A DNA stretch of 64,000 bases from Clostridiaceae bacterium (GCA_902362865.1 CABIYE010000011.1:34890-98889); one strand, 5' to 3'. Positions 10,149-19,805 are shown, counted from the stretch's first letter. Notes: a model not told the origin generated them from the letters alone. Numbers and translations: made by a program.

Positions 10149-13100
10149 CTATTCATCATCTGACAATTCATCAAATTCAATCATGAAATCATCATCGTCC
10201 GGCTCATCGAATTCGTCAAATTCATCGTCGTCCGGCTCATCTACGTCAACAAGTTCCTCTCCCTCGAATTCCTGAGCTGTATAGCCATGCTCTCCGAAGT
10301 TCTCATCATCGGAATAGTGTCTGTCTCCTTCAATCAGAGAATGGAAATCTGTCTCACCCATGTCAACCGTCTCCATAATCTCCACTTCTGTATTATCATC
10401 ACGGAGCACACGTACATCCAGACCCAGTGACTGCAATTCCTTAAGAAGCACCTTGAAGGATTCCGGAATTCCCGGTTCAGGGATGTTCTCGCCCTTAATA
10501 ATCGCTTCATAAGTCTTCACACGTCCGGTCACATCGTCAGATTTGATCGTCAGGATCTCCTGCAGCGTGTAGGATGCACCATACGCTTCCAACGCCCAAA
10601 CTTCCATCTCTCCGAAACGCTGTCCGCCGAACTGGGCTTTTCCACCCAGAGGCTGCTGCGTTACCAGTGAATATGGTCCGGTAGAACGGGCATGGATCTT
10701 ATCGTCTACCAGATGATGCAGCTTCAGGTAATGCATGTGTCCAATGGTTACCGGACTGTCGAAATACTCTCCGGTACGACCGTCACGCAGGCGGACTTTA
10801 CCATCCCTTGAAAGCGGTACTCCCTTCCACAGCTCCCTGTGATCCCGGTTGTCATACAAATACTGCATAACCTCCGGAAGAAGTTCTTCCTTATGCCGCT
10901 TCTCAAACTCTTCCCACTCCAGATTTACGTAGTCATTCGCCAAATCCAGCGTATCCATAATATCATTTTCATCAGCGCCGTCAAATACCGGCGTTGCAAT
11001 GTTAAATCCTAATGCTTTTGCTGCCAGTGACAGATGGATCTCCAACACCTGTCCGATATTCATACGTGAAGGTACACCCAATGGGTTCAGAACAATATCC
11101 AGCGGACGTCCATTGGGCAGGAACGGCATATCCTCAACAGGAAGCACACGGGAAACAACACCCTTGTTACCGTGACGTCCCGCCATCTTATCACCCACGG
11201 AAATCTTTCTTTTCTGGGCAATGTAAATGCGCACGCACTGGTTTACGCCCGGAGAAAGTTCATCACCATTTTCTCTGGTAAATACCTTCGCATCTACAAC
11301 AATACCATACTCACCGTGAGGTACTTTCAAAGAAGTATCTCTGACTTCACGCGCCTTCTCACCAAAGATTGCACGGAGAAGCCTTTCTTCTGCCGTAAGC
11401 TCTGTCTCTCCCTTCGGAGTAACCTTACCCACCAGAATATCTCCGGCACGAACCTCCGCACCAATGCGGATAATTCCCCTGTCGTCCAGATTCTTCAGCG
11501 CATCATCGCCGACACCCGGAATATCTCTTGTAATTTCCTCCGGCCCAAGCTTGGTATCACGTGCTTCTGCTTCATACTCTTCAATATGAATAGAAGTATA
11601 TACATCATCGCGGACCAGTCTCTCACTCAAAAGAACTGCATCCTCGTAGTTATAGCCTTCCCACGTCATAAAACCAATCAACGGGTTCTTGCCAAGCGCC
11701 ATCTCTCCGTTAGAAGTAGATGGTCCGTCTGCAATTACCTGCCCTGCTTCCACCCGGTCTCCTTTAAAGACAATCGGCCTCTGGTTGTAGCAGTTACTCT
11801 GATTACTGCGGAGGAACTTGGTTAATTTATATTTCTTCAACGATTTATCATCCTGACGAATCGTAATTTCCGTAGAAGTAGAACGCTCAACAATACCGCC
11901 CGCTTCTGCAATGATGCAGACGCCGGAGTCCACTGCTGATTTTTCTTCCATACCTGTTCCTACTACCGGAGCTTCCGTCAGCATAAGCGGTACCGCCTGA
12001 CGCTGCATGTTGGATCCCATCAGCGCACGGTTCGCATCGTCATTTTCCAGGAAAGGAATCAATGCTGTAGCCACAGAGAACACCATCTTCGGAGACACGT
12101 CCATGTAATCAAACATGGTTCTCTCATATTCCTGCGTCTCTTCACGGTAACGACCGGATACATTCTTATGGATGAAATGTCCTTCCTCATCCAACGGCTC
12201 ATTCGCCTGTGCCACATGGTAATTATCTTCTTCGTCAGCAGTCATGTACACTACTTCTTCTGTTACCACCGGGTTCTTTGGATCGTCATGATTAATCTTG
12301 CGGTACGGAGCTTCTACGAAACCATACTGGTTAATTCTCGCATAGCACGCCAGAGAGTTAATCAAACCGATATTCGGACCTTCAGGCGTCTCAATCGGGC
12401 ACATTCTTCCATAATGAGAATAGTGAACGTCTCGAACCTCGAATCCGGCACGATCTCTTGACAGACCGCCGGGGCCAAGGGCGGAAAGACGTCTCTTGTG
12501 TGTCAGCTCACCCAGCGGATTGTTCTGATCCATGAACTGTGACAGCTGGGAAGAACCAAAGAACTCCTTCACCGCCGCCGTAACCGGCTTAATATTAATC
12601 AGGGACTGCGGGGAAATTCCCTCCAGATCCTGTGTTGTCATACGCTCACGGACAACCCTCTCCAGTCTTGACAGACCGATTCTGTACTGGTTCTGAAGAA
12701 GCTCACCGACAGAACGAATACGCCGATTGCCCAAATGGTCAATATCGTCATCATTTCCCAGGCCATATTCCAAATGAATATTATAGTTTACAGAAGCCAA
12801 AATGTCTTCCTTCGTTATATGTTTCGGAATCAGGTCGTGGAGATCCCTGCGGATCAAACGCTTCAGCTCATCCACATCTCCGGCAGATTCCTCCAAAATT
12901 CCTGCAAGAACCGGATAATATACCTGTTCCGTAACCCCTACTTCCTTCGGGTCAATATCAACAATTGCCTGAAGATCCACCATCATGTTAGAAAGAACTT
13001 TAATATTTCTCTCTTCTTCCTCACGCTCAATCCACACGAAAGGAGCAGCCGCATTCTGAATCGCGTCCGCAATTTCTCTGGTAATCTTCGTCCCTTTTTC

Positions 13101-14024
13101 AGCAATCACTTCGCCGGTAAGCGGGCTTGCCACATCTTCAGCAAGAACCTGACCAGTAATTCGGTTTTTAAGGGCCAGCTTCTTATTAAACTTATAACGT
13201 CCGACCTTCGCCAGATCATAACGTCTCGGGTCAAAGAACATACTTGTAATCAAGCTTTCTGCACTGTCTACGGCAAGCGGCTCGCCCGGACGTATTTTCT
13301 TATATAATTCCAGAAGTCCTTCCTGATAATTGGTGGCAGCATCCTTTTCAAAGCTTGCCAGAATCTTCGGCTCCTCGCCGAATAATTCAATGATTTCAGG
13401 ATTCGTACCGATACCAAGCGCACGGATCAGCACAGTAATCGGCACCTTTCTTGTTCTGTCTACACGAACATAAAAAACGTCATTGGAGTCTGTCTCATAT
13501 TCCAACCATGCGCCACGGTTCGGAATAACGGTAGATGAAAAAAGCCTTTTTCCAAGTTTGTCATGCGCAATTGCATAATAAATGCCGGGCGAACGAACCA
13601 ACTGGCTTACAATAACACGTTCCGCACCGTTAATCACAAACGTACCAGTCGCCGTCATCAACGGCAGGTCACCCATAAAGATCTCATGCTCATTGATCTC
13701 GTCTGTTTCTTTGTTGTGAAGTCTTACCCTCACCTTCAGCGGCGCCGCATACGTCGCGTCACGCTCTTTACACTCTTCAATCGTGTACTTCACATCATCT
13801 TCACACAAGGTAAAATCCACAAATTCCAGGCTCAAATGACCGCTGTAATCGCTAATCGGAGAAATGTCATCAAATACTTCTTTTAATCCTTCATCCAGGA
13901 ACCACTGGTAGGAATCTTTCTGGACTTCAATCAAATTAGGCATCTGAAGCACTTCTTTTTGTCTGGAATAGCTCATGCGTGAGCTTTTTCCGCTTTTGAT
14001 AGGACGAATTCTGTTTTTCTCCAT
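10149..14024 (-). CDS. rpoB: RNA polymerase beta subunit
   Basis: This 1291-residue catalytic partner of RpoC contains the rifampicin-binding segment [20 protein letters not shown] with the sensitive-type residues, plus [14 protein letters not shown] and [17 protein letters not shown] near the end. The C-terminus ends in a long Asp/Glu-rich tail of about 50 residues, seen in some Clostridia. The ATG at 14024 follows AAGGAG at suitable distance; a GTG four codons upstream is too close to that site. It has its own promoter after the rplL terminator. Confidence 0.98.
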   Translation of the reverse strand: MEKNRIRPIKSGKSSRMSYSRQKEVLQMPNLIEVQKDSYQWFLDEGLKEVFDDISPISDYSGHLSLEFVDFTLCEDDVKYTIEECKERDATYAAPLKVRVRLHNKETDEINEHEIFMGDLPLMTATGTFVINGAERVIVSQLVRSPGIYYAIAHDKLGKRLFSSTVIPNRGAWLEYETDSNDVFYVRVDRTRKVPITVLIRALGIGTNPEIIELFGEEPKILASFEKDAATNYQEGLLELYKKIRPGEPLAVDSAESLITSMFFDPRRYDLAKVGRYKFNKKLALKNRITGQVLAEDVASPLTGEVIAEKGTKITREIADAIQNAAAPFVWIEREEEERNIKVLSNMMVDLQAIVDIDPKEVGVTEQVYYPVLAGILEESAGDVDELKRLIRRDLHDLIPKHITKEDILASVNYNIHLEYGLGNDDDIDHLGNRRIRSVGELLQNQYRIGLSRLERVVRERMTTQDLEGISPQSLINIKPVTAAVKEFFGSSQLSQFMDQNNPLGELTHKRRLSALGPGGLSRDRAGFEVRDVHYSHYGRMCPIETPEGPNIGLINSLACYARINQYGFVEAPYRKINHDDPKNPVVTEEVVYMTADEEDNYHVAQANEPLDEEGHFIHKNVSGRYREETQEYERTMFDYMDVSPKMVFSVATALIPFLENDDANRALMGSNMQRQAVPLMLTEAPVVGTGMEEKSAVDSGVCIIAEAGGIVERSTSTEITIRQDDKSLKKYKLTKFLRSNQSNCYNQRPIVFKGDRVEAGQVIADGPSTSNGEMALGKNPLIGFMTWEGYNYEDAVLLSERLVRDDVYTSIHIEEYEAEARDTKLGPEEITRDIPGVGDDALKNLDDRGIIRIGAEVRAGDILVGKVTPKGETELTAEERLLRAIFGEKAREVRDTSLKVPHGEYGIVVDAKVFTRENGDELSPGVNQCVRIYIAQKRKISVGDKMAGRHGNKGVVSRVLPVEDMPFLPNGRPLDIVLNPLGVPSRMNIGQVLEIHLSLAAKALGFNIATPVFDGADENDIMDTLDLANDYVNLEWEEFEKRHKEELLPEVMQYLYDNRDHRELWKGVPLSRDGKVRLRDGRTGEYFDSPVTIGHMHYLKLHHLVDDKIHARSTGPYSLVTQQPLGGKAQFGGQRFGEMEVWALEAYGASYTLQEILTIKSDDVTGRVKTYEAIIKGENIPEPGIPESFKVLLKELQSLGLDVRVLRDDNTEVEIMETVDMGETDFHSLIEGDRHYSDDENFGEHGYTAQEFEGEELVDVDEPDDDEFDEFDEPDDDDFMIEFDELSDDE

Positions 14025-14136
14025 ATGACGTTTCACTCCTTGTATATTTTTTGTAAGGTTTTACCGAAGAAACCTTCATATTTCCCAGATTTACTCACGT
14101 TTTTATGGCCTATAATGCCATAATAGCGTACTATCA

Positions 14137-14166
14137 ACTATACCACAAAGTCAAGAAATTTGTCAA
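14137..14166 (-). promoter_or_regulatory. Promoter of rpoBC
   Basis: TTGACA (14161-14166), an 18-base spacer and TATAGT (14137-14142) on the minus strand, about 110 bases before rpoB. The upstream edge of the -35 box is three bases from a perfect palindrome. Confidence 0.75.
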
Positions 14167-14169
14167 GCA

Positions 14170-14226
14170 AAAAGTTAATTCAAGACGTAGTAAAGTGACA
14201 CTTTACTACGTCTTGAATTAACTTTT
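14170..14226. repeat. Perfect 57-bp palindrome between rplL and rpoB
   Basis: Arms of 28 bases (14170-14197 and 14199-14226) are exact reverse complements around one central base. On the minus strand the structure ends in a run of T, so it could act as a terminator, but a stem of this length with no spacer is unusual for one. It abuts the rpoBC promoter. Confidence 0.9.
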
Positions 14227-14296
14227 ACCCTGTACCCAATTGAACGCAGGGGTGTCCCTCAATGAAAAGTATTCCCAGATTTACCCATTTCAATCA

Positions 14297-14327
14297 CAAA
14301 AGGAACCCCACATACATGGGGTTCCTT
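14297..14327 (-). terminator. Terminator of rplJL
   Basis: A perfect 10-bp stem (GGAACCCC core; arms 14300-14309 and 14318-14327) with an 8-base loop is followed by TTTTG on the minus strand. It lies 35-60 bases after the rplL stop codon. Confidence 0.8.
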
Positions 14328-14360
14328 CCACTCATTTCACAATTCACATTCCATTCAGAA

Positions 14361-14738
14361 TTATTTAAGGTTAACTTCTGCGCCTTCGCCTTCAAGCTTA
14401 GCCTTGATTTCTTCTGCTTCTGCCTTAGAAACACCTTCTTTTACTACCTTCGGTGCTCCGTCTACTAATTCCTTAGCTTCCTTCAGACCAAGTCCTGTAA
14501 TCTCACGTACAGCCTTGATTACTTTTACTTTAGAAGCGCCTGCTGCAACTAATTCTACGTCAAACTCATCTTTCTCTTCTGCTGCAGCAGCTCCATCTCC
14601 AGCTGCTGCTGCAACTACAACGCCTGCTGCTGCAGATACACCAAATTCTTCTTCACATGCTTTTACTAAGTCATTTAACTCTAATACAGATAACTCTTTG
14701 ATAGCTTCAATAAATTCTGCTGTTGTTAATTTAGCCAT
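14361..14738 (-). CDS. rplL: 50S ribosomal protein L7/L12
   Basis: This stalk protein recruits translation factors to the ribosome. The 125-residue protein starts [16 protein letters not shown]. It has an N-terminal dimerisation helix pair, an Ala-rich hinge near residues 40-55 and the C-terminal factor-binding domain ([18 protein letters not shown]). The ATG at 14738 follows GGAGGAAAATAAA, so the frame's first five codons are excluded. It lies 44 bases after rplJ and is followed by a terminator. Confidence 0.98.
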   Translation of the reverse strand: MAKLTTAEFIEAIKELSVLELNDLVKACEEEFGVSAAAGVVVAAAAGDGAAAAEEKDEFDVELVAAGASKVKVIKAVREITGLGLKEAKELVDGAPKVVKEGVSKAEAEEIKAKLEGEGAEVNLK

Positions 14739-14782
14739 TTTATTTTCCTCCATTTTTCAATTATTTTATTTGATAACTATTC

Positions 14783-15331
14783 CTACTCCTCTGTTGCCGG
14801 AGCCTCTGCTGCTTCCTCTGCCGGAGCTTCTTCTGCTGCGGCCGGAGCGCCTCCCTGCTCTGCAATCTGATTAAGTACACGAGCAAGATTGGTAATTGGT
14901 GACTGTAAGCTTCCAAGCAATTTGGACAGAAGTTCTTCTCTTGACGGAATCTTTGCAATCTCTCCAAGAGCTTCTGCGTCATATGCCACGCCTTCAACCA
15001 CACCAGCTTTTAATTCAAGAGCCTTCGCATCTTTTGCAAATTTGCAAATAATTCTTGCCGGAGCTGTCGCGTCATCCTTAGAAATCGCAATTGCGCTCGG
15101 TCCTTCCAAGTGCTCGTCTAAAGCAGCGAACTCAGTTCCTTCAAAAGCTCTCTTCATCATTGTGTTTTTACAAACCTTGTAAATGATTCCCGCTTCTCTT
15201 AACTGTTTACGAAGCTCTGTATCCTGAGCAACCGTCAGTCCACGGTAATCAACCAGCACGATTGACTGTGCGCCCTGAATATCATCTACAATAGCCTGTA
15301 CGATAGGTTGTTTTAATTCAACTTTTGCCAC
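14783..15331 (-). CDS. rplJ: 50S ribosomal protein L10
   Basis: L10 anchors L7/L12 dimers to the large subunit. The 182-residue protein starts at a GTG (MAKVELKQPIVQ) after AGGAGGTG. It has the RNA-binding N-terminal domain (VLVDYRGLTVAQDTELRKQL) and a C-terminal L12-binding helix followed by an Ala/Glu-rich tail. In Firmicutes the L10-L12 complex represses its own mRNA through the L10 leader, which is recognisable upstream at 15600-15679. Confidence 0.97.
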   Translation of the reverse strand: MAKVELKQPIVQAIVDDIQGAQSIVLVDYRGLTVAQDTELRKQLREAGIIYKVCKNTMMKRAFEGTEFAALDEHLEGPSAIAISKDDATAPARIICKFAKDAKALELKAGVVEGVAYDAEALGEIAKIPSREELLSKLLGSLQSPITNLARVLNQIAEQGGAPAAAEEAPAEEAAEAPATEE

Positions 15332-15513
15332 GAATGGTGCACCTCCTTGTTAGATTTTGGTTTTCGCACCGCCGATAGATAGAACAAAGCGGACAGGTCC
15401 GCTTCGAACACCCTGTATCCCTCAATCCTTGCGGGACTTGCTCCGCTTTGCGGCGCCGATGTGCGGCTGCTGCAAGCAGCCTTCCTTTGCACATCGTGCG
15501 CATCCCGCGGAGT

Positions 15514-15559
15514 TTTTAATGATATAGGAAATTCGAAGAAATTTCCTATATCATTAAAA
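15514..15559. repeat. Perfect 20-bp stem in the rplJ 5' untranslated region
   Basis: Arms 15514-15533 and 15540-15559 are exact reverse complements around a 6-base loop. It lies just downstream of the L10 attenuator. Between it and rplJ, at about 15340-15512, are further nested GC-rich stems. No open frame there has a ribosome-binding site. Confidence 0.85.
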
Positions 15560-15585
15560 GCCTCTGCATCCAAAGACGCAGAGGC
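15556..15585 (-). terminator. Attenuator of the rplJL leader
   Basis: An 11-bp stem (arms 15560-15570 and 15575-15585, one G-U pair) with a 4-base loop is followed by TTTT on the minus strand. Its place directly after the L10 leader fits the known attenuation of rplJL by L10-L12 in Firmicutes. Confidence 0.75.
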
Positions 15586-15599
15586 TCATAAATTCATAC

Positions 15600-15679
15600 A
15601 CATTGTATCAAATCTATCCTTCCTCGGTAGGCGTTTCTATCCTTACGCTTTTACAGCACCTACTGTCTTCGGCAGTTAC
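15600..15679 (-). promoter_or_regulatory. L10 ribosomal-protein leader RNA
   Basis: Read on the minus strand, the leader carries TGCCGAAGACAGTAGGTG (15659-15676) and, after a variable loop, the partner CCTACCGAGGAAGG (15616-15631). These are the conserved halves of the Firmicutes L10 leader, which folds into the kink-turn region bound by L10-L12. The first base is about seven bases after the -10 box at 15686. Confidence 0.85.
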
Positions 15680-15685
15680 TTGATT

Positions 15686-15714
15686 AAAATAGCATACTTT
15701 TCAATACATGTCAA
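15686..15714 (-). promoter_or_regulatory. Promoter of rplJL
   Basis: TTGACA (15709-15714), 17 bases and TATTTT (15686-15691) on the minus strand. The stretch between this promoter and the rplA terminator (15715-15910) shows no gene, only an imperfect inverted repeat at about 15842-15893. Confidence 0.75.
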
Positions 15715-15910
15715 TATTTTTAGAATAAAAAATTTGTTTAAAAAGTAACAGTTCCGCCCGCGCCATTCGCAAAACGCATCTACGATGTTTCTCCGCTACT
15801 ATGCAGCTATTTTTGCTCATAAAATGGCGCTCCGCTCATAAACCGGATCGTGTGTTCATTCATGCAAGCATGATTCACCCACAATCCGGCTTATGGCTGA
15901 ACCGTTACCT

Positions 15911-15944
15911 AAAAAAGGAGTATCAGGCCAAAGCCCAATACCCC
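15911..15944 (-). terminator. Terminator of rplKA
   Basis: A stem of about 12 bp including G-U pairs (arms 15932-15944 and 15917-15929) is followed by six T residues on the minus strand, 20 bases after the rplA stop. rplKA and rplJL are therefore separate transcription units. Confidence 0.8.
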
Positions 15945-15964
15945 TTTTATTCTATTCGATGTTA

Positions 15965-16657
15965 TTAGCCTAATTTAGCCGGATTAATCTTCACTCCCGG
16001 TCCCATGGTAGAAGTAAGTACCACGCTCTTTAAGAACTGGCCCTTTACTGCTGCTGGTCTGGCTTTATTAATCGCATCGATAAGCGTCTGGAAGTTGTCT
16101 GCAAGCTGCTCTTCGGTAAAGGATGCTTTACCTACCGGCACATGAATAATATTTGTCTTATCAAGTCTGTACTCAATCTTACCAGCTTTGATCTCCTGAA
16201 TCGCCTTTGTTACGTCCATCGTTACAGTACCGGCCTTCGGGTTCGGCATAAGTCCTTTTGGTCCAAGTACACGACCGATACGTCCTACAACACCCATCAT
16301 GTCTGGTGTAGCAACTACAACGTCAAATTCAAACCAGTTTTCCTTCTGGATCTTCTCGATCAGTTCCATTCCTCCAACGTAATCTGCTCCTGCTGCCTTT
16401 GCTTCATCTGCCTTGGCATCCTTCGCAAATACCAGGATACGAACCTTCTTACCCGTTCCGTGCGGCAGTACAACCGCTCCACGGATCTGCTGGTCAGCGT
16501 GGCGTCCATCACAGCCTGTTCTGATATGAGCTTCAATTGTTTCATCAAATTTAGCTACTGCTGTTTTCTTCACTAATGCAACTGCTTCATCTCTATCATA
16601 AAGAGTTCCTCTGTCAATCGTTTTAGCAGCCTCAATATATTTCTTTCCTCGTTTCAT
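15965..16657 (-). CDS. rplA: 50S ribosomal protein L1
   Basis: L1 forms the mobile stalk that releases E-site tRNA and is a translational repressor of its own operon in many bacteria. The 230-residue protein has the normal length and the motifs [26 protein letters not shown] and the C-terminal [12 protein letters not shown]. The ATG follows AGGAGGT. It lies downstream of rplK, and both genes are preceded by the same hairpin, a probable L1 target. Confidence 0.98.
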   Translation of the reverse strand: MKRGKKYIEAAKTIDRGTLYDRDEAVALVKKTAVAKFDETIEAHIRTGCDGRHADQQIRGAVVLPHGTGKKVRILVFAKDAKADEAKAAGADYVGGMELIEKIQKENWFEFDVVVATPDMMGVVGRIGRVLGPKGLMPNPKAGTVTMDVTKAIQEIKAGKIEYRLDKTNIIHVPVGKASFTEEQLADNFQTLIDAINKARPAAVKGQFLKSVVLTSTMGPGVKINPAKLG

Positions 16658-16673
16658 TAAAAAATACCTCCTT

Positions 16674-16700
16674 GTGGTAATGTCGGGATAACCCTCCCAC
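16674..16700 (-). promoter_or_regulatory. Hairpin before rplA, probable L1 binding site
   Basis: On the minus strand GTGG pairs with CCAC and GGG with CCC, leaving an asymmetric internal loop of GA against GACATTA. The rplA ribosome-binding site begins right after the last C. The same motif with a different apical loop precedes rplK. Confidence 0.6.
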
Positions 16701-16736
16701 TTTTTGCTTCATTAAAATTCAGTTGCTCCCGGTCTC

Positions 16737-17162
16737 CTAATCAACTACAGTTACTCCCATAGAACGGCAAGTACCTGCAATCATACTCATTGCCGCTTCT
16801 ACGCTTGCCGCGTTAAGATCCGGCATCTTTGTCTCAGCGATTTCCTGCAGCTGAGCTTTCGTAATTGTTGCAACCTTTTTCTTATTCGGAACGCCTGAAC
16901 CGGATTTAATCTTGCAGGCCTTCTTAATCAAAACTGCTGCCGGTGGTGTCTTTGTAATGAAGCTGAAACTTCTGTCATTATAAACCGTGATAACTACAGG
17001 GATAATCATATCACCCTGATCTGCGGTTCTTGCATTAAACTGCTTTGTAAATTCAACGATATTCACGCCATGCTGTCCAAGTGCAGGACCAACCGGCGGA
17101 GCCGGAGTTGCCTTGCCGGCAGGAATCTGCAATTTAATATAACCTTCTACTTTTTTTGCCAT
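16737..17162 (-). CDS. rplK: 50S ribosomal protein L11
   Basis: L11 binds the GTPase-associated centre of 23S rRNA and is needed for the stringent response and for thiopeptide action. The 141-residue protein has the N-terminal proline-rich segment [20 protein letters not shown] and the C-terminal rRNA-binding domain ([17 protein letters not shown], ending [10 protein letters not shown]). The start follows AAGGAGGTAATTAGAC. It lies between nusG and rplA. Confidence 0.98.
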   Translation of the reverse strand: MAKKVEGYIKLQIPAGKATPAPPVGPALGQHGVNIVEFTKQFNARTADQGDMIIPVVITVYNDRSFSFITKTPPAAVLIKKACKIKSGSGVPNKKKVATITKAQLQEIAETKMPDLNAASVEAAMSMIAGTCRSMGVTVVD

Positions 17163-17178
17163 GTCTAATTACCTCCTT

Positions 17179-17215
17179 GTGGTAATGTCGGGAACGTCAT
17201 ACACGCCCCTCCCAC
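17179..17215 (-). promoter_or_regulatory. Hairpin before rplK, probable L1 binding site
   Basis: The same GTGG-GA-GGG...CCC-GACATTA-CCAC architecture as before rplA, with a longer apical loop. It ends at the rplK ribosome-binding site. The conserved internal loop with a variable tip suggests a protein-binding RNA. Confidence 0.6.
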
Positions 17216-17226
17216 TTTTGAATCTG

Positions 17227-17742
17227 TTACATTTTTTTCACTTCAGCGAAACTTAATTCCACTGGCGTTTCGCGGCCAAATAGCTCAACATTGATTGTAA
17301 GACTCTGCTTTTGCATATTCATTGTCTGGATAGTGCCGACAGTATCTGCCCATGCACCGGAAATCACCTGGATAGTATCTCCGATTTCATAATCCACAAC
17401 AATGTCCTCCTGTCTGATACCCAGTCCGGCCATTTCCGCATCCGTAAGCGGAACCGGCTTGGAGCCTGGTCCGACAAATCCTGTCACACCTCTTGTATTA
17501 CGCACCACATACCATGTGTCATCATTCATAAACATATGGATCAGCACATAACCGGGAAACATCTTCTTCTGTGTCGCCTTCTGAACGCCGTTTTTCAATT
17601 CCACGACATCCTGCATCGGAACACGCACTTCCAGAATCTGATCTTCCAGATGTCTGTTCTCAATTGTCTTATCAATGTTCGCTTTCACCTTGTTTTCATA
17701 CCCTGAATAGGTATGAACTACATACCATTTTGCCTCTGACAT
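17227..17742 (-). CDS. nusG: Transcription factor NusG
   Basis: This general elongation factor binds RNA polymerase and modulates pausing. The 171-residue protein has an N-terminal NGN domain starting MSEAKWYVVHTYSGYENKVK with the FPGYVLI core, and a C-terminal KOW domain (GDTIQVISGAWADTVGTI). It lies between secE and rplK in the standard order. The window also encodes a diverged paralogue of LoaP type at its far end. Confidence 0.97.
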   Translation of the reverse strand: MSEAKWYVVHTYSGYENKVKANIDKTIENRHLEDQILEVRVPMQDVVELKNGVQKATQKKMFPGYVLIHMFMNDDTWYVVRNTRGVTGFVGPGSKPVPLTDAEMAGLGIRQEDIVVDYEIGDTIQVISGAWADTVGTIQTMNMQKQSLTINVELFGRETPVELSFAEVKKM

Positions 17743-17773
17743 AAAATCACCTTTCTTGCATGCAGTTTATCAG

Positions 17774-17968
17774 TTATCTTACTAATAAATCTACACCGTA
17801 CTGCACCAGGAAATCAACGATTGCAATAATCACTCCTACTGCTACAGTCACAGAAACTACTGCCGTTGTCTGCTTTGCAAGTGTCACTTTATCTGGCCAA
17901 ATGACTTTCTTAAATTCTGCCTTCATTCCTTTGAACCAGCTTTTTTTCTGAGTCTTCTGATCACTCAT
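17774..17968 (-). CDS. secE: Preprotein translocase subunit SecE
   Basis: SecE is the small essential subunit that clamps SecY in the membrane channel. The 64-residue protein has a basic amphipathic N-terminal region (SWFKGMKAEFKKVIWPDK) and one transmembrane helix at about residues 34-54. The ATG at 17968 lies ten bases after AGGAG; a GTG three codons upstream is too close to that site. It is flanked by rpmG and nusG, as in most bacteria. Confidence 0.95.
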   Translation of the reverse strand: MSDQKTQKKSWFKGMKAEFKKVIWPDKVTLAKQTTAVVSVTVAVGVIIAIVDFLVQYGVDLLVR

Positions 17969-17992
17969 GAAATTCACACTCCTTCTTGACGA

Positions 17993-18142
17993 CTATTTCG
18001 TTTCTTTGTGCAATGTGTGTGATTTACAGAATCTACAGTACTTCTTGGTTTCCATGCGTTCCGGATGTTTTTTCTTATCCTTGGTCATGTTGTAGTTACG
18101 CTGCTTGCATTCTGTACATTCTAATGTAATTCTAGTACGCAC
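17993..18142 (-). CDS. rpmG: 50S ribosomal protein L33
   Basis: This 49-residue protein starts at GTG after GAGGTGG and reads [20 protein letters not shown]. It has two zinc-binding CxxC pairs, CTEC and CRFC, so it is the zinc-containing (C+) form of L33. It opens the rpmG-secE-nusG-rplK-rplA unit. Confidence 0.95.
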   Translation of the reverse strand: MRTRITLECTECKQRNYNMTKDKKKHPERMETKKYCRFCKSHTLHKETK

Positions 18143-18249
18143 AACTTCCACCTCGCTTCATATTTGTAATATTAACGTGTTACTCCCGACAGCTTGCAGG
18201 GCTGCCGGATTTTAGGCATAAAAAAAAGACCTACTTCCATCGCCACAAT

Positions 18250-18279
18250 ACTATATCATAATACCCACAATGAAGTCAA
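18250..18279 (-). promoter_or_regulatory. Promoter of rpmG-secE-nusG
   Basis: TTGACT (18274-18279), 18 bases and TATAGT (18250-18255) on the minus strand. It begins only 16 bases after the cpsD stop and no terminator is seen between, so capsule-module transcripts may read into the translation operon. Confidence 0.7.
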
Positions 18280-18294
18280 GCCTTTTCTCTTCTT

Positions 18295-19017
18295 CTATTC
18301 TTTCTCTTCCGGCTCGTACCGGTAATACTCTCCGTATCCTTTCTTACCATAACTGGCGCCGTAATATTTATTGTAATAGCCGCCCTGTTTTTTGCGGTCC
18401 ACCTTATTCAGGACAACTCCCATAACGGTACATCCTGCATTCTCCAGCTTCTCTTTTACATTCTGCGCCAAACGGTATTTCGTCTTCGCAGATTCTACCA
18501 CCATGATTGCACCGTCGCAATTCTTCGCAATAATCGCAGCATCAATTACCATACCAAGCGGCGGAGAATCAATAATAATGTATTCATAAACTTTACGCAG
18601 TGACTCTATCATACTGCGGAAACGCTTTGTAGACAACAGTTCCGTAGGATTCGGAACCAGTGGTCCGGCAAGCATTACATGCATCTTCGGCACATTTGTT
18701 TCTATCACAATATCCGCAAGAGAACACTGTCCGGACAGGAAATGGGACAATCCTTGTTCCACGCCCTGAATCTGAAGTCTGGAAACCATCACCGATTTGC
18801 GCATATCCGCATCAATCAGAAGTACCGGTTTATTCAACTCTGCGAACGTATATGCAAGCTCAATCGCACTCCGGGTCTTTCCTTCTCCCGGCACGCAGCT
18901 CGTCACAAGGATTACTCTTTTATCATCCCCACAAAATTGAACATTGGTACGCAATGTCTTCAACGCCTCTCTTGTTGCATATGCCATTTGTCGAATTTCA
19001 ATCTTTGCCTTTTTCAT
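18295..19017 (-). CDS. cpsD: Bacterial tyrosine kinase, CpsD/CapB type
   Basis: This 240-residue cytoplasmic BY-kinase works with the CpsC membrane adaptor to control polysaccharide polymerisation and export. It has Walker A GEGKT (44-48), Walker A' LLIDADMRKS (66-75) and Walker B IIIDSPP (147-153). The C-terminal tail has nine tyrosines between residues 214 and 234, the autophosphorylation cluster. It overlaps cpsB by 20 bases. The adaptor gene cpsC lies three genes upstream of cpsB, so the set is split by sortase, LCP and surface-protein genes. Confidence 0.93.
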   Translation of the reverse strand: MKKAKIEIRQMAYATREALKTLRTNVQFCGDDKRVILVTSCVPGEGKTRSAIELAYTFAELNKPVLLIDADMRKSVMVSRLQIQGVEQGLSHFLSGQCSLADIVIETNVPKMHVMLAGPLVPNPTELLSTKRFRSMIESLRKVYEYIIIDSPPLGMVIDAAIIAKNCDGAIMVVESAKTKYRLAQNVKEKLENAGCTVMGVVLNKVDRKKQGGYYNKYYGASYGKKGYGEYYRYEPEEKE

Positions 19018-19729
19018 AACCCTCTCCTGCTTTAATAATATTAAGCGGGTTTTTCACAAAAACCCTGTGGACATACTCCCGTCCATATCTGCGCTCCACA
19101 TATGCGGAGCACTTTCCCAAATTCGGCTTTCTTCTTTTTCCGTCATGTGCGTCCGACGCAATGAAATCCACCAAATCCTCATCCATAAGACCTTTTATAT
19201 ATTTCTTTGTCTTTCTGCCGCTGCCTCCCAGAACCGCCCCTGCATTCACCTGAATATAAGCTCCTAATTCTCTTAGTTCCTGCACAAGATCCGGCATCCT
19301 GCAGCAGTCATATCTTTCTATGTGCGCAACAATCGGATTATAGCCCCGCGCAACAAGCTCATATATATGATTTCGTATCGTCAGGAAGGTATCATCCGGA
19401 GCGAATTCTATCAAAACATAATCCGAACCCGCCATCAACGGATGTTTCCCAGCCTCAATATCTGCGGCCATCTCTGCATACCGGTAAAATTCACACCCCA
19501 GATACAGACGAATCCCTTTCGCTTCCGCCGCCTTCTTCATAAGCTGATAATACTTTTCTATTCGCTCCGCCGGAGCTTCAAACATATGCGGCCGGTAATG
19601 AGGAGTTGCAATTGCGACGCGCACACCCTCATCATACATGGCGGCGAGCACTTTTCCTGCCTCTTCCACCGTCTCCGGTCCATCATCTACTCTGGGAATC
19701 AGATGACAATGAATATCTACTAATTTCAT
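18998..19729 (-). CDS. cpsB: Tyrosine-protein phosphatase, CpsB/CapC type
   Basis: This 243-residue manganese-dependent phosphatase of the PHP family dephosphorylates CpsD. Metal ligands are visible in VDIHCHLIPRVDDGP near the N-terminus, in ATPHYRPH, in IVAHIERYD and in FIASDAHD. The ATG at 19729 starts the domain directly; the frame's TTG at 19747 sits on the GGAAGG ribosome-binding site itself and is rejected. It is preceded by a terminator, so it may have a weak separate promoter or depend on read-through. Confidence 0.92.
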   Translation of the reverse strand: MKLVDIHCHLIPRVDDGPETVEEAGKVLAAMYDEGVRVAIATPHYRPHMFEAPAERIEKYYQLMKKAAEAKGIRLYLGCEFYRYAEMAADIEAGKHPLMAGSDYVLIEFAPDDTFLTIRNHIYELVARGYNPIVAHIERYDCCRMPDLVQELRELGAYIQVNAGAVLGGSGRKTKKYIKGLMDEDLVDFIASDAHDGKRRKPNLGKCSAYVERRYGREYVHRVFVKNPLNIIKAGEGYEKGKD

Positions 19730-19745
19730 AATGAGGTTTCCTTCC

Positions 19746-19787
19746 AAAAAAAACTCTTCTCACGGAGAAGTCTCCCAGAAGAGTTTT
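19746..19787 (-). terminator. Terminator after the surface-protein gene
   Basis: Arms of 9 bp (19777-19785 and 19752-19760) with an inner GGAG/CTCC pairing are followed by eight T residues on the minus strand. It separates the CpsC-sortase-LCP-surface-protein unit from cpsB-cpsD. Confidence 0.75.
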
Positions 19788-19805
19788 CTTTCTAATCCAC
19801 TCAGA

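Noticed and set aside
15313-15573. 86-codon minus-strand frame upstream of rplJ
   Set aside because: It covers the structured leader, has no ribosome-binding site and its sequence reflects stems rather than protein.
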